64,000 bases of DNA. Origin: Clostridium_AT radicumherbarum (lineage in GTDB: Bacteria > Bacillota > Clostridia > Clostridiales > Clostridiaceae). The stretch spans positions 62,001 to 126,000 of the forward strand of contig NZ_JBJHZY010000001.1 in the NCBI RefSeq assembly GCF_045310525.1. Direction: 5' to 3'. How positions within the stretch are numbered: position 1 is the stretch's first letter; every line of letters begins with the position of its first letter. Positions 16,317 through 25,800 of this stretch are shown here, piece by piece. Position numbers and translations under genes: made by a program. The notes under the pieces were generated by a model that worked only from the letters and a program-made list of their open reading frames with translations, was not told the DNA's origin and made no database searches.

Positions 16317-18674
16317 ATGTTAGGAAAAATAATAAATTATAAGGCACATACTAATAAAGTTGAATTTGAGCTGCAATATGGAATTGGAATAATAGAAATC
16401 ATTTCTTCTTCTATAATAAATGTATTTTCGCCCTTAAAATATGATAATCATTATTCAGAAGCCGTGGAAGATTTAAAAATAGAAGAGTGTGTGTTTTCAG
16501 TAATTAAAAACAATGAAATAGTAGAAATTTGTACTGATAAGCTTAAAATATTTATTAAAGATGATTTTAAGGTAGATTTTTATAATATAAATAACGAGCC
16601 AATTTGCACCGAATATGAAGGTGAAAGAGAGCCTTTTATTAGGCGCGGAAACGTTAGCATAGCTAAGGAAGAAGGCCATAAAGTTGAAGAAAATGGAGAG
16701 GAACATAAAATTCAAGTAGTAAAAAAGTTATTTGGAGATGAATGCTTTTACGGCCTAGGAGATAAAACTGGACCTTTAAATAAAAGAAACTACAGCTATG
16801 AAATGTGGAATACTGATGATCCAAGCCCCCATGTAGAAGGTCATAAGTCACTATATAAGTCAATACCCTTTCTTACTGTATTAAGAGAAAAAGAAGCCTT
16901 CGGAATCTTTTTCGATAATACCTTTAAATCCTATTTTGATATGGGAAAAGAAAATAGTAAATATTATTATTTTGGTGCAGATGATGGAAATTTGGATTAT
17001 TATTTTATTGCTGGACCGAAGCTTACAGATGTAATTAAAGGATATACAGATTTAACAGGCAGGACTCCGCTGCCACAAAGGTGGACACTTGGCTATCAGC
17101 AATGCCGCTGGAGTTATGCACCAGAGGAGAGATTAAAAGAAATTGCAAATAGTTTTAGAAAAAATGATTTGCCTTGTGATGTTTTGTATTTGGATATAGA
17201 TTATATGGATGGCTTTAGAGTTTTTACCTGGGATAAGGAAAGATTTGAAAACCCGGCGGAAACTACTAGGAATCTTAAGGAGCAGGGCTTTAAGCTTGTT
17301 ACTATTATTGATCCTGGAGTAAAGAAGGATAAGGGTTATAAAATTTTTGAGGAAGGTTTAAAAAATAATTATTTTGCAACAGATAAGGATGGAGTACCCT
17401 ATGTAAATGCAGTATGGCCAGGGGATTCACTTTATCCTGATTTTACAAATGAGAAAGTAAGACAATGGTGGGCCCAGAATCAAGAGCTTCTACTTAAAGA
17501 GGGGGTAGCAGGAATCTGGAATGATATGAATGAGCCGGCTAGCTTTAATGGACCACTTCCAGATGAAGTACAGTTTTACAATGATGGAAGACAAACTGAT
17601 CATAGGGAGGCACATAATAAATATGGGCATCTTATGTCAAAAGCAACCTACGAAGGTATAAAAAATTATTCTAAAAAAAGACCCTTTGTTATTACAAGAG
17701 CTTGTTATGCAGGAACACAAAAATATTCAACTGTATGGACAGGTGATAACCAAAGTTTTTGGGAACACTTAAGAATGTCTATTCCAATGCTTATAAACTT
17801 AGGCTTAAGCGGTTTTGCCTTTTGCGGAACAGATGTAGGAGGCTTTAGCTTTGACTGTACTCCTGAGCTTTTATCAAGATGGATACAGGTAGGTACCTTT
17901 ACTCCTCTATTTAGGAATCATTCTGCAATACATACAAGGGATCAAGAGCCTTGGGCTTTTGATAAGGATACCTTAGATATTAACCGTAAATACATAAAGC
18001 TAAGATATAAACTAATCCCATATTTATATGATTTAATGTGGCAAGGCGAAAATAATGGGCTTCCAATTATGAGGCCGCTAGTGCTGCATTATTCAGAGGA
18101 TAAGAATACCTATAATCTAAATGATGAGTTCCTTTTTGGAGAAAATATTTTAGTAGCTCCAGTAGTTGAGCAGGGGAAAACCTTTAGAGCAGTATACTTA
18201 CCTGAAGGACAATGGATAGATTATTGGACTGGTGAAATTATTACAGGTACTAATACTATAATAAAAGAGGCTCCTTTAGATATTTGTCCTATATATATAA
18301 AGGCAGGAAGTGTAATTCCAAATTATCCTGAGCAAAGCTATATAGGTGAGAAAAATATTGAAGAATTGATTTTAGACATCTATCCTGGAAGCTGTGAGTA
18401 TGCTCACTATGAGGATGACGGAGAAAGCTTTGAATATCAAAAAGGAAAGTATAACCTATACAAGTTTACGATGGAAAGAAAAAGTGAACTTATTATTGAT
18501 GTAGACATCTTAAATAAAGGATATAATTATTGCTATAAGAGTTTTAAATTCATAATAAATAGCTTAGAATATAAAGAGGTAACCTTTAATAATGAGCTTA
18601 TTCAAACAAATTCGGCTTACGGAAAGCTGCAATTTACTATACCAAATACTAAAGGAAAGCTTATAATTAAATAA
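16317..18674 (+). CDS. GH31 family alpha-glucosidase
   Basis: 785 residues with the GH31 architecture: an N-terminal beta-sandwich, then the catalytic barrel with GIWNDMNEPASF (nucleophile Asp in WNDMNEP), GFAFCGTDVGGF (acid/base region), RWIQVGTFTPLFRNHSA, and C-terminal beta domains. No signal peptide, so it acts in the cytoplasm, probably releasing glucose from imported alpha-glucosides; the maltodextrin importer lies 43 kb away in this window. ATG at 16317 follows GTGAGGTG by six bases, preferred over the ATG at 16281. It stands alone between the cold-shock gene and a DUF362 gene. Alpha-xylosidase specificity cannot be excluded. Confidence 0.9.
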   Translation: MLGKIINYKAHTNKVEFELQYGIGIIEIISSSIINVFSPLKYDNHYSEAVEDLKIEECVFSVIKNNEIVEICTDKLKIFIKDDFKVDFYNINNEPICTEYEGEREPFIRRGNVSIAKEEGHKVEENGEEHKIQVVKKLFGDECFYGLGDKTGPLNKRNYSYEMWNTDDPSPHVEGHKSLYKSIPFLTVLREKEAFGIFFDNTFKSYFDMGKENSKYYYFGADDGNLDYYFIAGPKLTDVIKGYTDLTGRTPLPQRWTLGYQQCRWSYAPEERLKEIANSFRKNDLPCDVLYLDIDYMDGFRVFTWDKERFENPAETTRNLKEQGFKLVTIIDPGVKKDKGYKIFEEGLKNNYFATDKDGVPYVNAVWPGDSLYPDFTNEKVRQWWAQNQELLLKEGVAGIWNDMNEPASFNGPLPDEVQFYNDGRQTDHREAHNKYGHLMSKATYEGIKNYSKKRPFVITRACYAGTQKYSTVWTGDNQSFWEHLRMSIPMLINLGLSGFAFCGTDVGGFSFDCTPELLSRWIQVGTFTPLFRNHSAIHTRDQEPWAFDKDTLDINRKYIKLRYKLIPYLYDLMWQGENNGLPIMRPLVLHYSEDKNTYNLNDEFLFGENILVAPVVEQGKTFRAVYLPEGQWIDYWTGEIITGTNTIIKEAPLDICPIYIKAGSVIPNYPEQSYIGEKNIEELILDIYPGSCEYAHYEDDGESFEYQKGKYNLYKFTMERKSELIIDVDILNKGYNYCYKSFKFIINSLEYKEVTFNNELIQTNSAYGKLQFTIPNTKGKLIIK

Positions 18675-18698
18675 AAACAAAAATATTGGAGGTAAACA

Positions 18699-19823
18699 AT
18701 GGAGAAATCAAAAGTATATTTTACAGACCTTAGAACTAAACCAGGAGTAAATCTTTTAGACAAAGTAGAAAAATTAATAAAAAAAGCAGGCATAGGACAA
18801 ATTGATTTTAAAAATAAATTTGTAGCTATAAAAATTCATTTTGGAGAACCAGGAAATCTTGCTTATATTAGACCAAATTATGCAGCTAAGGTAGTTAAAA
18901 TTATTAAAGATTTAGGGGGAATACCTTTTCTTACAGATTCTAATACTCTTTATTCTGGAAGAAGAGCTAACGCAGTTGATCATTTAGAAGCTGCCTATGA
19001 AAATGGCTTTAACCCATTAGCTGTAGGCTGTCATGTTATAATTGCAGATGGTTTAAAGGGAACAGACTTTAGAGAAGTTGAACTAAATATGAAGCATTGT
19101 AAAACAGCTAAAATAGGTACTGCAATTGCTGATGCGGACATAATAATATCTATGAATCATTTTAAGGGCCATGAAATGACAGGCTTTGGGGGAGCATTAA
19201 AGAATTTAGGCATGGGTTCAGGTTCTAGAGGCGGGAAGCTTGAAATGCACTCTGCCTCCAAACCTACAATTGTAGAGGAGAACTGCGTAAGCTGCGGACA
19301 ATGCATTAAGAACTGTGCACAGGAAGCAATAGAATTTAATGAAAATAGAAAGGCAGCTATTGATTATGATAAATGTGTTGGCTGCGGGCAATGTGTTGCT
19401 GTATGCCAATTTGAATCTGCACAGGTAATTTGGAATGAGTCAGCAGATACAGCAAATGAAAAAATAGCAGAATATGCTTATGCAGTTATTAATGAAAAGC
19501 CTAATTTTCATATTAACTTCATTATGAATGTTTCTCCTAACTGCGACTGTTGGGACAGCAATGATGTTCCAATTGTTCCTGACCTAGGAATTATGGCATC
19601 ATACGACTTAGTGGCTTTAGATAAAGCCTCAATTGATATGGTAAATAATGCTCCAGTAGCAAAGGGAAGCATGCTGGAGGAAAGAGTCTCAGAAAGTCAT
19701 GAGCATAAGGTAGGAGATAAAATACATCATATTCATCCAAATACAGATTGGAGAGTAGGCTTAGGTTATGCAGAAGAATTAGGGCTTGGCCATCAAGATT
19801 ATGAGCTTATTGTAGTGAAGTAA
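18699..19823 (+). CDS. DUF362 protein with two [4Fe-4S] clusters
   Basis: 374 residues. A long N-terminal DUF362 region (VAIKIHFGEPGNLAYIRP, FLTDSNTLYSGRRA, MNHFKGHEMTGFGGALKN) is followed by a bacterial-ferredoxin insert with CVSCGQCIKNC and CVGCGQCVAVC near residues 190-230. The C-terminus is histidine-rich (HEHKVGDKIHHIHP). The family is widespread in anaerobes as an iron-sulfur protein of unknown reaction. GGAGG lies eight bases before the ATG. It follows the GH31 gene by 24 bases, but no functional link is known. Confidence 0.88.
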   Translation: MEKSKVYFTDLRTKPGVNLLDKVEKLIKKAGIGQIDFKNKFVAIKIHFGEPGNLAYIRPNYAAKVVKIIKDLGGIPFLTDSNTLYSGRRANAVDHLEAAYENGFNPLAVGCHVIIADGLKGTDFREVELNMKHCKTAKIGTAIADADIIISMNHFKGHEMTGFGGALKNLGMGSGSRGGKLEMHSASKPTIVEENCVSCGQCIKNCAQEAIEFNENRKAAIDYDKCVGCGQCVAVCQFESAQVIWNESADTANEKIAEYAYAVINEKPNFHINFIMNVSPNCDCWDSNDVPIVPDLGIMASYDLVALDKASIDMVNNAPVAKGSMLEERVSESHEHKVGDKIHHIHPNTDWRVGLGYAEELGLGHQDYELIVVK

Positions 19824-19875
19824 AACTTGTTAGTTTAATTTTAACTAAAGCTGTTTTCATGGAAGGAAGATAAAT

Positions 19876-20646
19876 ATGCTAAATATTTTTGATTCTCATG
19901 CACATTATGATGATGAAAGCTTTAATGAGGATAGAGAAACAGTAATAAAAGAATTAAAAGCAAAGGGTATAGTTGGAGTATTAAATTGTGGGGCTTCTCT
20001 TGAGGGAGCAAGAGCCTCAGTAAAGCTAGCTGATACTTACGACTTCTTCTATGCTGCAGTAGGTATACACCCCGAGGATGCAAATTCTTTTAATGATTCA
20101 GTTCTAGCTGAACTTAGAGAAATGGCGAAAAACGAAAAAGTAAGAGCCATAGGTGAAATAGGTTTAGATTATTATTATGAAGAAAATCCGCCCAGGGACA
20201 TCCAAAAAAGTGTATTTAAAGCTCAAATGCAGCTAGCAAAGGAACTAAACCTGCCTGTAGTAATTCATGATAGAGATGCACATGGGGATACCTTAAACAT
20301 ATTAAAGGAATTTACGGAGGTTAAAGGTGTGCTCCATTGCTTCGGCGGCAGCACCGAATTTGCAAGAGAGTGTGTAAAGCTTGGTTATTATATAGGTTTT
20401 ACAGGGGTAGTAACCTTTAAAAATGCAAAAAAAATTATAGATGTGGCTAAAGAAGTACCACTTGAAAGAATTCTTGTGGAAACAGATTGTCCATATATGG
20501 CTCCTGTTCCTTATAGAGGCCAAAGAAACAGATCTGATTTCATAAAGTATATAATAGAAAAGCTTTCTGAATTAAAAGGAATTTCTGAGGAAGAAATAGC
20601 TGCAGCTACAATAAATAATGTTAAGAGAATGCTTAAATTAATCTAA
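19876..20646 (+). CDS. tatD: TatD family metal-dependent DNase/hydrolase
   Basis: 256 residues, the normal length. Metal-ligand motifs of the amidohydrolase-like barrel are present: FDSHAHYDD at the start, AIGEIGLDYYYE near 95, VIHDRDAH near 133, VLHCFGGS near 155, and LVETDCPYMAP near 205. Known members are 3'-5' exonucleases in DNA repair and related processes. It heads a group (tatD, yabE-like, rnmV, ksgA) conserved with Bacillus. Confidence 0.94.
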   Translation: MLNIFDSHAHYDDESFNEDRETVIKELKAKGIVGVLNCGASLEGARASVKLADTYDFFYAAVGIHPEDANSFNDSVLAELREMAKNEKVRAIGEIGLDYYYEENPPRDIQKSVFKAQMQLAKELNLPVVIHDRDAHGDTLNILKEFTEVKGVLHCFGGSTEFARECVKLGYYIGFTGVVTFKNAKKIIDVAKEVPLERILVETDCPYMAPVPYRGQRNRSDFIKYIIEKLSELKGISEEEIAAATINNVKRMLKLI

Positions 20647-20706
20647 TATTTGATTAAATAGGTAGCGACCTGCTCAATTAACATAGATATCCTAATAAAA
20701 ATAGAT

Positions 20707-20740
20707 AAAATAGACTAAAATTTAGTCTATTTTTATTTTT
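20707..20740 (+). terminator. Rho-independent terminator after tatD
   Basis: A 13-base-pair stem AAAATAGACTAAA/TTTAGTCTATTTT is followed by TATTTTTTT. Confidence 0.85.
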
Positions 20741-20957
20741 TTGATTAAAAATTAGATATTTGGCATATAATTAAATATCTTATAAATTTTTACATTTTTA
20801 TACATAGGTGTTGTCCTATAAAATACCTCCTACAAAGACTGTGTTATTTAAGTTCTGCACTCATTTTATTTTTTCCTTATGCATAGTCATGCATTTTACA
20901 GTGAAATAACAAGCTTTAGTGGATAAAATGCCGCTTTTGCTTAGGGAGGTAATTAGT
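20741..20957 (+). other. long leader/intergenic region before the yabE-like gene
   Basis: Between tatD and the next start there are about 310 bases without a gene, of which the tatD terminator takes the first part. The rest holds two ATGCAT hexamers four bases apart (20879-20894) and an eight-base inverted repeat (TGTTATTT at 20842, AAATAACA at 20904) that would make a large leader hairpin. No recognised riboswitch was seen. Confidence 0.35.
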
Positions 20958-21995
20958 ATGGATAAGTTGAAGGCCGCTTTTAAAAGCTGCTTTACAAATG
21001 GTCCAAAGGCAATATTTATAGTAATGCTGTTATTAATGAGTGTTACCATAGGTATAGACGCCAATAGAAAAACAATAATAGTAACCATAGACGGTAAAGA
21101 GACAAAAATAACTACCTTTAGAAGTACTTTTGAAGATGCTTTAAAGGTAAACAACATAGTCTTAGGATCTAAGGACAAGACAACGCCAAGTATAAATAAT
21201 AAACTTCAAAAGAATGACAGAATAGACATTAAAAGAGCTGTTAATGTAACAGTAGAAGTTGATGGTGAGGAGCTTAATATTAAAACAACAGAGGCTACTG
21301 CTGACAAGATGTTTAATTCAGAGGGAATAAAAATCTTTGAAGAAGACAAGGTAATTCCTTCAAAGGACGCAGTAGTAAAGGAAGGATTAAAATTAATAGT
21401 GACTAGGGTTGAAACAAAGATTCTAGAGGAAAAACAGATTCTAGATTTTGCAACTGTCGTAAAAAAAGATGAGAATGCAAAGAAAGGTTCAACCAAAGTA
21501 CTTCAAGATGGTCAGGAAGGCGAGAAAGTTATTACTACTAAGTTAGTATATGAAAATGGTAAAGAAGTAAAAAGAGATGTTATTGATGAAACTATAACAA
21601 AGAACCCAGTTCAAAAGATAGTTGCTGTAGGTACTCTTTCAACTGTAAGTCTGTCCCGCGGCGAAGATGTCATGTATAAAACATCCTTTAGAGCCAGAAC
21701 GACAGCTTATTCTGCTGGTTTTTCAAGTACAGGCAAGAGACCTGGTGATAAAAATTATGGAAAAACAGCCTCAGGAACTATTGCAAAAAGAGACCCTCAG
21801 GGCTACAGTTCAGTTGCCGTAGACCCTCGTGTTATTCCGCTAGGAACAAAACTTTTTATTGAAGGTTATGGTTACGCTGTTGCGGAGGACACTGGGGGCG
21901 CCATAAAAGGAAATGCTATCGATGTATTTTTTGAAACAGATAGTGAATGTTTTAATTGGGGAGTCAAAAACGTAAATGTATATATCTTGAAGTAA
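20958..21995 (+). CDS. yabE: YabE-like wall protein: DUF348 repeats, G5 domain, 3D (lytic transglycosylase-like) domain
   Basis: 345 residues. One N-terminal membrane or signal segment (about residues 17-35) is followed by two DUF348 repeats (IIVTIDGKETKITTF.., VTVEVDGEELNIKTT..), a G5 domain (ILDFATVVKKDENAKKG to VAVGT), and a C-terminal 3D domain (TTAYSAG.., VAVDPRVIPLGTKLFI, AEDTGGAIKG, IDVFF) with the three conserved aspartates. The 3D fold resembles MltA-type transglycosylases and wall-resuscitation factors, so an exported peptidoglycan-cleaving enzyme is likely. ATG at 20958 with AGGGAGGT is preferred over 20919. The neighbours tatD and rnmV-ksgA are in the Bacillus order. Confidence 0.9.
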   Translation: MDKLKAAFKSCFTNGPKAIFIVMLLLMSVTIGIDANRKTIIVTIDGKETKITTFRSTFEDALKVNNIVLGSKDKTTPSINNKLQKNDRIDIKRAVNVTVEVDGEELNIKTTEATADKMFNSEGIKIFEEDKVIPSKDAVVKEGLKLIVTRVETKILEEKQILDFATVVKKDENAKKGSTKVLQDGQEGEKVITTKLVYENGKEVKRDVIDETITKNPVQKIVAVGTLSTVSLSRGEDVMYKTSFRARTTAYSAGFSSTGKRPGDKNYGKTASGTIAKRDPQGYSSVAVDPRVIPLGTKLFIEGYGYAVAEDTGGAIKGNAIDVFFETDSECFNWGVKNVNVYILK

Positions 21996-21997
21996 AA

Positions 21998-22027
21998 AAT
22001 AGGAGCATAGGTCTCCTTATTTTTTTG
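21998..22027 (+). terminator. Rho-independent terminator after the yabE-like gene
   Basis: AATAGGAG pairs with CTCC(T)TATT with a one-base bulge, followed by a T-rich tract. The stem is modest, so some read-through into rnmV is possible. Confidence 0.6.
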
Positions 22028-22102
22028 CCTTGACAATTATAAGCACTTAATTCAAAATATAATAAGCATAAAAAGTAGATTAACATTTCTATAGGAGGAT
22101 CC

Positions 22103-22639
22103 ATGATTAAAGAAGTAATTGTTGTTGAAGGCAGAGATGACATAACTGCTGTTAAAAGAGCTGTAGATGCTGAGATAATCGCAGTTGGTGGATTTGGAAT
22201 AAATGCAAAAGTTATCGCTAGAATAAAGGAAGCTCAAAAAAGACAAGGAGTTATTGTTCTTACAGATCCAGATTATGCAGGAGATAAAATAAGAAGAATA
22301 ATTGCAAAAAGAGTACAGGGAATTAAACATGCTTATATAACAAAGCAGGAAGGATTAAAAGGTGATGATATAGGTGTTGAAAATGCCTCCCCAGACGCTA
22401 TATTAAGAGCCCTTAACTTAGCAAAATGTGAAGTGAAAGAAAAAAGGGAGGAATTTAATATTCAAGACTTGGTATTTTTTAAGCTCACAGGAGACAATAA
22501 AGCTAAGGAAAGAAGAGATGCCTTGGGCAAGGAGCTTGGTATAGGCTACTGTAACTCTAATCAATTCCTTACTAGACTAAATAACTATGGCATAACAAGA
22601 GAAGAGTTTATAGAAGCTATAAAACGCATAAATATATAG
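22103..22639 (+). CDS. rnmV: ribonuclease M5
   Basis: 178 residues. An N-terminal TOPRIM domain shows IIKEVIVVEGRDD with the catalytic-type glutamate, VLTDPDYAGDKIRR with the DxD-type aspartates, and a C-terminal substrate domain. It matures 5S rRNA in low-GC Gram-positives. AGGAGG lies before the ATG. It is followed eleven bases later by ksgA, its usual partner. Confidence 0.94.
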   Translation: MIKEVIVVEGRDDITAVKRAVDAEIIAVGGFGINAKVIARIKEAQKRQGVIVLTDPDYAGDKIRRIIAKRVQGIKHAYITKQEGLKGDDIGVENASPDAILRALNLAKCEVKEKREEFNIQDLVFFKLTGDNKAKERRDALGKELGIGYCNSNQFLTRLNNYGITREEFIEAIKRINI

Positions 22640-22650
22640 GAGAAAAGATT

Positions 22651-23487
22651 ATGGAATTATCTACTAAGGATATAGTTAAAAAATATGGTTTTAAATTTAC
22701 TAAAAGTCTTGGCCAAAATTTTCTAATTGATGATAGTGTACTTATGGACATTATAAAAGGTGCTGAAGTAAATAAAGAGGATTTTATTATTGAAATTGGA
22801 CCTGGAGTAGGTACTCTTACTAGAGAATTATTAAAAAAGGCTAAAAGAGTCTGCTCCATTGAACTAGATGCTAATCTTCTTCCAATACTTAATGAAGAGT
22901 TAAAGGATTTTGACAATTTTCAGCTCATTCATAAAGATGCTTTAAAAGTTAATTTTAATGAACTTATAGGAGAAGAAAAATCTGTAAAGGTAGTGGCTAA
23001 CCTGCCATACTATGTTACAACTCCAATAATAGTTAAGCTATTAACTGAAGGTTACAATTTTAAATCCCTAACTATTATGATTCAAAAGGAAGTAGGAGAG
23101 AGAATAGCAGCAGCTCCTAATACAAAAGAATATGGTGCCTTTTCTATATTAACACAGTACTACTGCTCTGCTGACGTTATAAGAAAGGTAACACCTGCTA
23201 GCTTTATTCCTCAGCCTAAGGTGGATTCAATAGTTGTAAAGCTAAGCAAATTAGATAAACCAAGTGTTCAGGTTAAGGATGAAAAGCTATTTTTTAGAAT
23301 ATCACGTGAAGCATTTAATATGAGAAGAAAAACACTTTGGAATGCAATGAAAAATTTAGGTGTAAATAGTGAGCTTATGAAAGAAGCTTTTCTTAAAGCA
23401 GGAATAGACCCTAAAAGAAGAGGGGAAACCCTTTCTCTGCAGGAATTTGCAAATTTAGCTGATGCTGTTTATGAAATAAAACAGTGA
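22651..23487 (+). CDS. rsmA: 16S rRNA dimethyladenosine transferase KsgA/RsmA
   Basis: 278 residues. The SAM motif I IIEIGPGVGTLTREL follows the N-terminal SLGQNFLID hallmark. The catalytic NLPYYVTTP motif is near residue 115, and FIPQPKVDSIVVKL follows. It dimethylates two adenines near the 3' end of 16S rRNA late in 30S assembly. It is paired with rnmV, as both act on rRNA. A terminator follows after about 70 bases. Confidence 0.97.
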   Translation: MELSTKDIVKKYGFKFTKSLGQNFLIDDSVLMDIIKGAEVNKEDFIIEIGPGVGTLTRELLKKAKRVCSIELDANLLPILNEELKDFDNFQLIHKDALKVNFNELIGEEKSVKVVANLPYYVTTPIIVKLLTEGYNFKSLTIMIQKEVGERIAAAPNTKEYGAFSILTQYYCSADVIRKVTPASFIPQPKVDSIVVKLSKLDKPSVQVKDEKLFFRISREAFNMRRKTLWNAMKNLGVNSELMKEAFLKAGIDPKRRGETLSLQEFANLADAVYEIKQ

Positions 23488-23558
23488 GTTTATCTTAGCT
23501 TGTCTCTTTTAATTAATAGATTATCCAATTAAGATTAGTGAAATATTGTGCTATATAG

Positions 23559-23588
23559 ACAACAGGAATAGGTCCTGTTGTTTTTTTA
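23559..23588 (+). terminator. Rho-independent terminator after ksgA
   Basis: A nine-base-pair stem ACAACAGGA/TCCTGTTGT is followed by TTTTTT. Confidence 0.9.
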
Positions 23589-23659
23589 TTACATATTTGT
23601 TCACTTTTATTACCTGCATTCATATAATATATTGAATAAATTTTTTGGAGGGACAAGAG

Positions 23660-24913
23660 TTGACGCAAAAAAAGAGTTACAGCAGATATTTTATTATATT
23701 ACAGGAAGATGAGAAAGGCTATGCTCTAGGCTCAGATAAATTACCTTCTGGCTATGCTAAGTTAGAAATAAAGAACGATAAATGTAAAGTATCTTACTAT
23801 GTTCAAAACTTAAAGAAAGAAAGTACGCCTTATTTCATGGTTTTAGTCTGCAATAAAAAAGATGTAAAGAAGATTATTAGAATTGGGGAAATGAACATAG
23901 ATGAGTATGGCAGGACTGAAGTTTCTTACGAGTATCCTGTGGATAATGTGGCAAACTGTAATATTGGTGTTGATAAAGTTGTAGGAGCAGCCATTGTTAG
24001 ATTTATGAATACTAATTTAATTTCAGTTATGAGTGGATTTACAAGTACTGATATACCAGAATGGAAGGGCTTCGAAATCACTGAGGATGAAAACAAGAAA
24101 CATGAGGAAAGAGTGGATATAAAACCAATTGAATTAGAAAAACCAGTTGAAACTTTAAAGCCAGTTGAAACAGAAACAGAAAAAGAAAATATTTTTGAGG
24201 AATATGAAAAGAAGATTGAAGAAGCTAAGAAAAATGAAGAAGAACCCATTAGGGAGATTTTAGATTCAGAAGAAGAAATTAATGTATTTCCAGAGGAACA
24301 AGAACAAATTGATGAGGATGTTATAAATAATGAAGAAGAGGAATATCCGCTGTTAAATGAAGATGAATACTATAACAATGAGGATCTAAGAAATAAAAAG
24401 AAAAATGTTCAAGATAAATATGAAGTAAAAATTGAAATTGGGTATGAAGAAAAGAAAAAGCAAAATGAGCAGAAAGATACTTATTTTTCAGGGGAAATGG
24501 GCAGTTTCTTTAGAAATCTAGTTTCTGATTTTGAAGAATTAGAAGGCTATTTTCACGAAATAAAAAGATGTAAATGGTATAAGGTGCCTGTAAACAGACC
24601 TGAAGATATGCATAGGAGCAGTGACTATAATAAAAACACCATAGTATATAATCCTATGATGAATTATTACCCTTATATAGGAAAACATAAACATTACCTT
24701 ATGGGATATAAATTTGATAAAGACAATAATATGAAATATTTCGTTTATGGTATTCCTGGAACTAAAGCTAGGTCAGACCAGCCATTTGGCGGGAAATCAG
24801 GCTTTGTTACATGGGTTCCGCTAGTACCCTACGAGGAAAATGAAAATAGTATGGGTTATTGGCTAATGTTCTATGATTTTAATAATTCTACAATTGTTAT
24901 CCCTGTTAGGTAA
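23660..24913 (+). CDS. unknown protein with two conserved-looking ends and an acidic linker
   Basis: 417 residues. The N-terminal 135 residues form a beta-rich unit (SYSRYFIILQ, ALGSDKLPSGYAKLEI). A highly acidic, low-complexity middle (about 150-290, runs of E and K with VETLKPVETETEKEN) is probably disordered. The last 130 residues are rich in aromatics (MMNYYPYIGKHKHYLMGYKF, PFGGKSGFVTWVPL, GYWLMFYDFNNS) and look like a second folded domain. No signal peptide or membrane segment. No family recognised; a spore or envelope assembly factor would fit the layout but is a guess. TTG at 23660 follows GGAGGGA by six bases and is preferred to TTG at 23645, which lies within the ribosome binding site. 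Confidence 0.7.
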   Translation: MTQKKSYSRYFIILQEDEKGYALGSDKLPSGYAKLEIKNDKCKVSYYVQNLKKESTPYFMVLVCNKKDVKKIIRIGEMNIDEYGRTEVSYEYPVDNVANCNIGVDKVVGAAIVRFMNTNLISVMSGFTSTDIPEWKGFEITEDENKKHEERVDIKPIELEKPVETLKPVETETEKENIFEEYEKKIEEAKKNEEEPIREILDSEEEINVFPEEQEQIDEDVINNEEEEYPLLNEDEYYNNEDLRNKKKNVQDKYEVKIEIGYEEKKKQNEQKDTYFSGEMGSFFRNLVSDFEELEGYFHEIKRCKWYKVPVNRPEDMHRSSDYNKNTIVYNPMMNYYPYIGKHKHYLMGYKFDKDNNMKYFVYGIPGTKARSDQPFGGKSGFVTWVPLVPYEENENSMGYWLMFYDFNNSTIVIPVR

Positions 24914-24950
24914 TTAATATTTAATAATGAACAATAACAGAAGGTTCAAT

Positions 24951-25015
24951 GAAGAATGAAGAATGAAGGTGTTTTAAGAAATAAGACATGTTTATTCATC
25001 ATTCTTCAACTTTTA
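24951..25015 (+). repeat. imperfect inverted repeat between two unknown genes
   Basis: GAAGAATGAAGAA (24951-24963) pairs with TTCATCATTCTTC (24994-25006) with one mismatch, then AACTTTTATTT. It could act as a weak terminator. The GAATGAAGAATGAA repetition looks like a remnant of a dispersed palindromic repeat. Confidence 0.45.
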
Positions 25016-25085
25016 TTTCCACATTCATAATTAAATGGGCTTGTACATATAATTTATTGAGTAAACATATGCATGGGGGATATAA

Positions 25086-25673
25086 ATGAAATTAATTATT
25101 GTAAATAAAAAGAGGCTTGGAGTAACTGTTATTATTGTGGGCTTAATGTTAGTACTATTTGGATTAGAAAATAAATTTGATGGAAGATTGAAATATACTG
25201 CATTAATTCAAAGTAATATAAATTCTTTAAAAAAATATGAGATTCCAGAAGTAAAATTCAGCTACAAGTTACCTTCTAATTGGCAGACAAAGAAGCAGAG
25301 CTTTTCAGGAAGTGAAGTTTTATATCATAATGATTTTACATCGGAAGATGGAATTATTCATGGCTTTGTACAAGTTTGGTCAATTAATGAAGACTTAAAA
25401 AGTTTTTTAGATAGAAGTCTGAGACTAAGTCAAAAGTATGCTGAATATACCGAATATAATATAACTCCTATAGTAGTAAAAAAGCATGATGGTTACTTAT
25501 TAACTTATAGGATGATGACCTCTAAGGAAGGAAATTACAAAGGCTATGAATATTTTATAAAGGACAAGGATAAATTTATAAGATTTACCTTTTATGTTAG
25601 GGATTTAAACTTTAAAGAAAATATGCCTACTATTTTTAAGGCAATTGTAGATACCTTTGAAGAAAATCAATAA
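25086..25673 (+). CDS. membrane-anchored PsbP-like protein, function unknown
   Basis: 195 residues. One N-terminal hydrophobic helix (residues 10-27, GVTVIIVGLMLVLFGL) is followed by an outward-facing domain with the pattern of PsbP/MOG1-like folds: FSYKLPSNWQ, GIIHGFVQVW, YRMMTSKEGNYKGYEYFIKD, RFTFYVRD, IVDTFEE. Such domains are common in clostridial surface proteins with no defined function. It has its own terminator and no operon partner. Confidence 0.7.
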   Translation: MKLIIVNKKRLGVTVIIVGLMLVLFGLENKFDGRLKYTALIQSNINSLKKYEIPEVKFSYKLPSNWQTKKQSFSGSEVLYHNDFTSEDGIIHGFVQVWSINEDLKSFLDRSLRLSQKYAEYTEYNITPIVVKKHDGYLLTYRMMTSKEGNYKGYEYFIKDKDKFIRFTFYVRDLNFKENMPTIFKAIVDTFEENQ

Positions 25674-25718
25674 AACATTGCTTTAATAGTTTTATAGTAT
25701 TATAATTTTATTTAATGA

Positions 25719-25752
25719 AATAAGAGAAGCTATATGCTTCTCTTATTTATTG
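25719..25752 (+). terminator. Rho-independent terminator
   Basis: A 12-base-pair stem AATAAGAGAAGC/GCTTCTCTTATT with a T-rich tail lies 45 bases after the PsbP-like gene. Confidence 0.8.
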
Positions 25753-25800
25753 AGGATATTACAAATTTAATTTAAGCTTAGGATAAGGAGAGAATAAACG

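Noticed and set aside
20879..20894. ATGCAT-AGTC-ATGCAT as an operator
   Set aside because: Short self-complementary hexamers in AT-rich DNA are common; listed only as part of the leader description.
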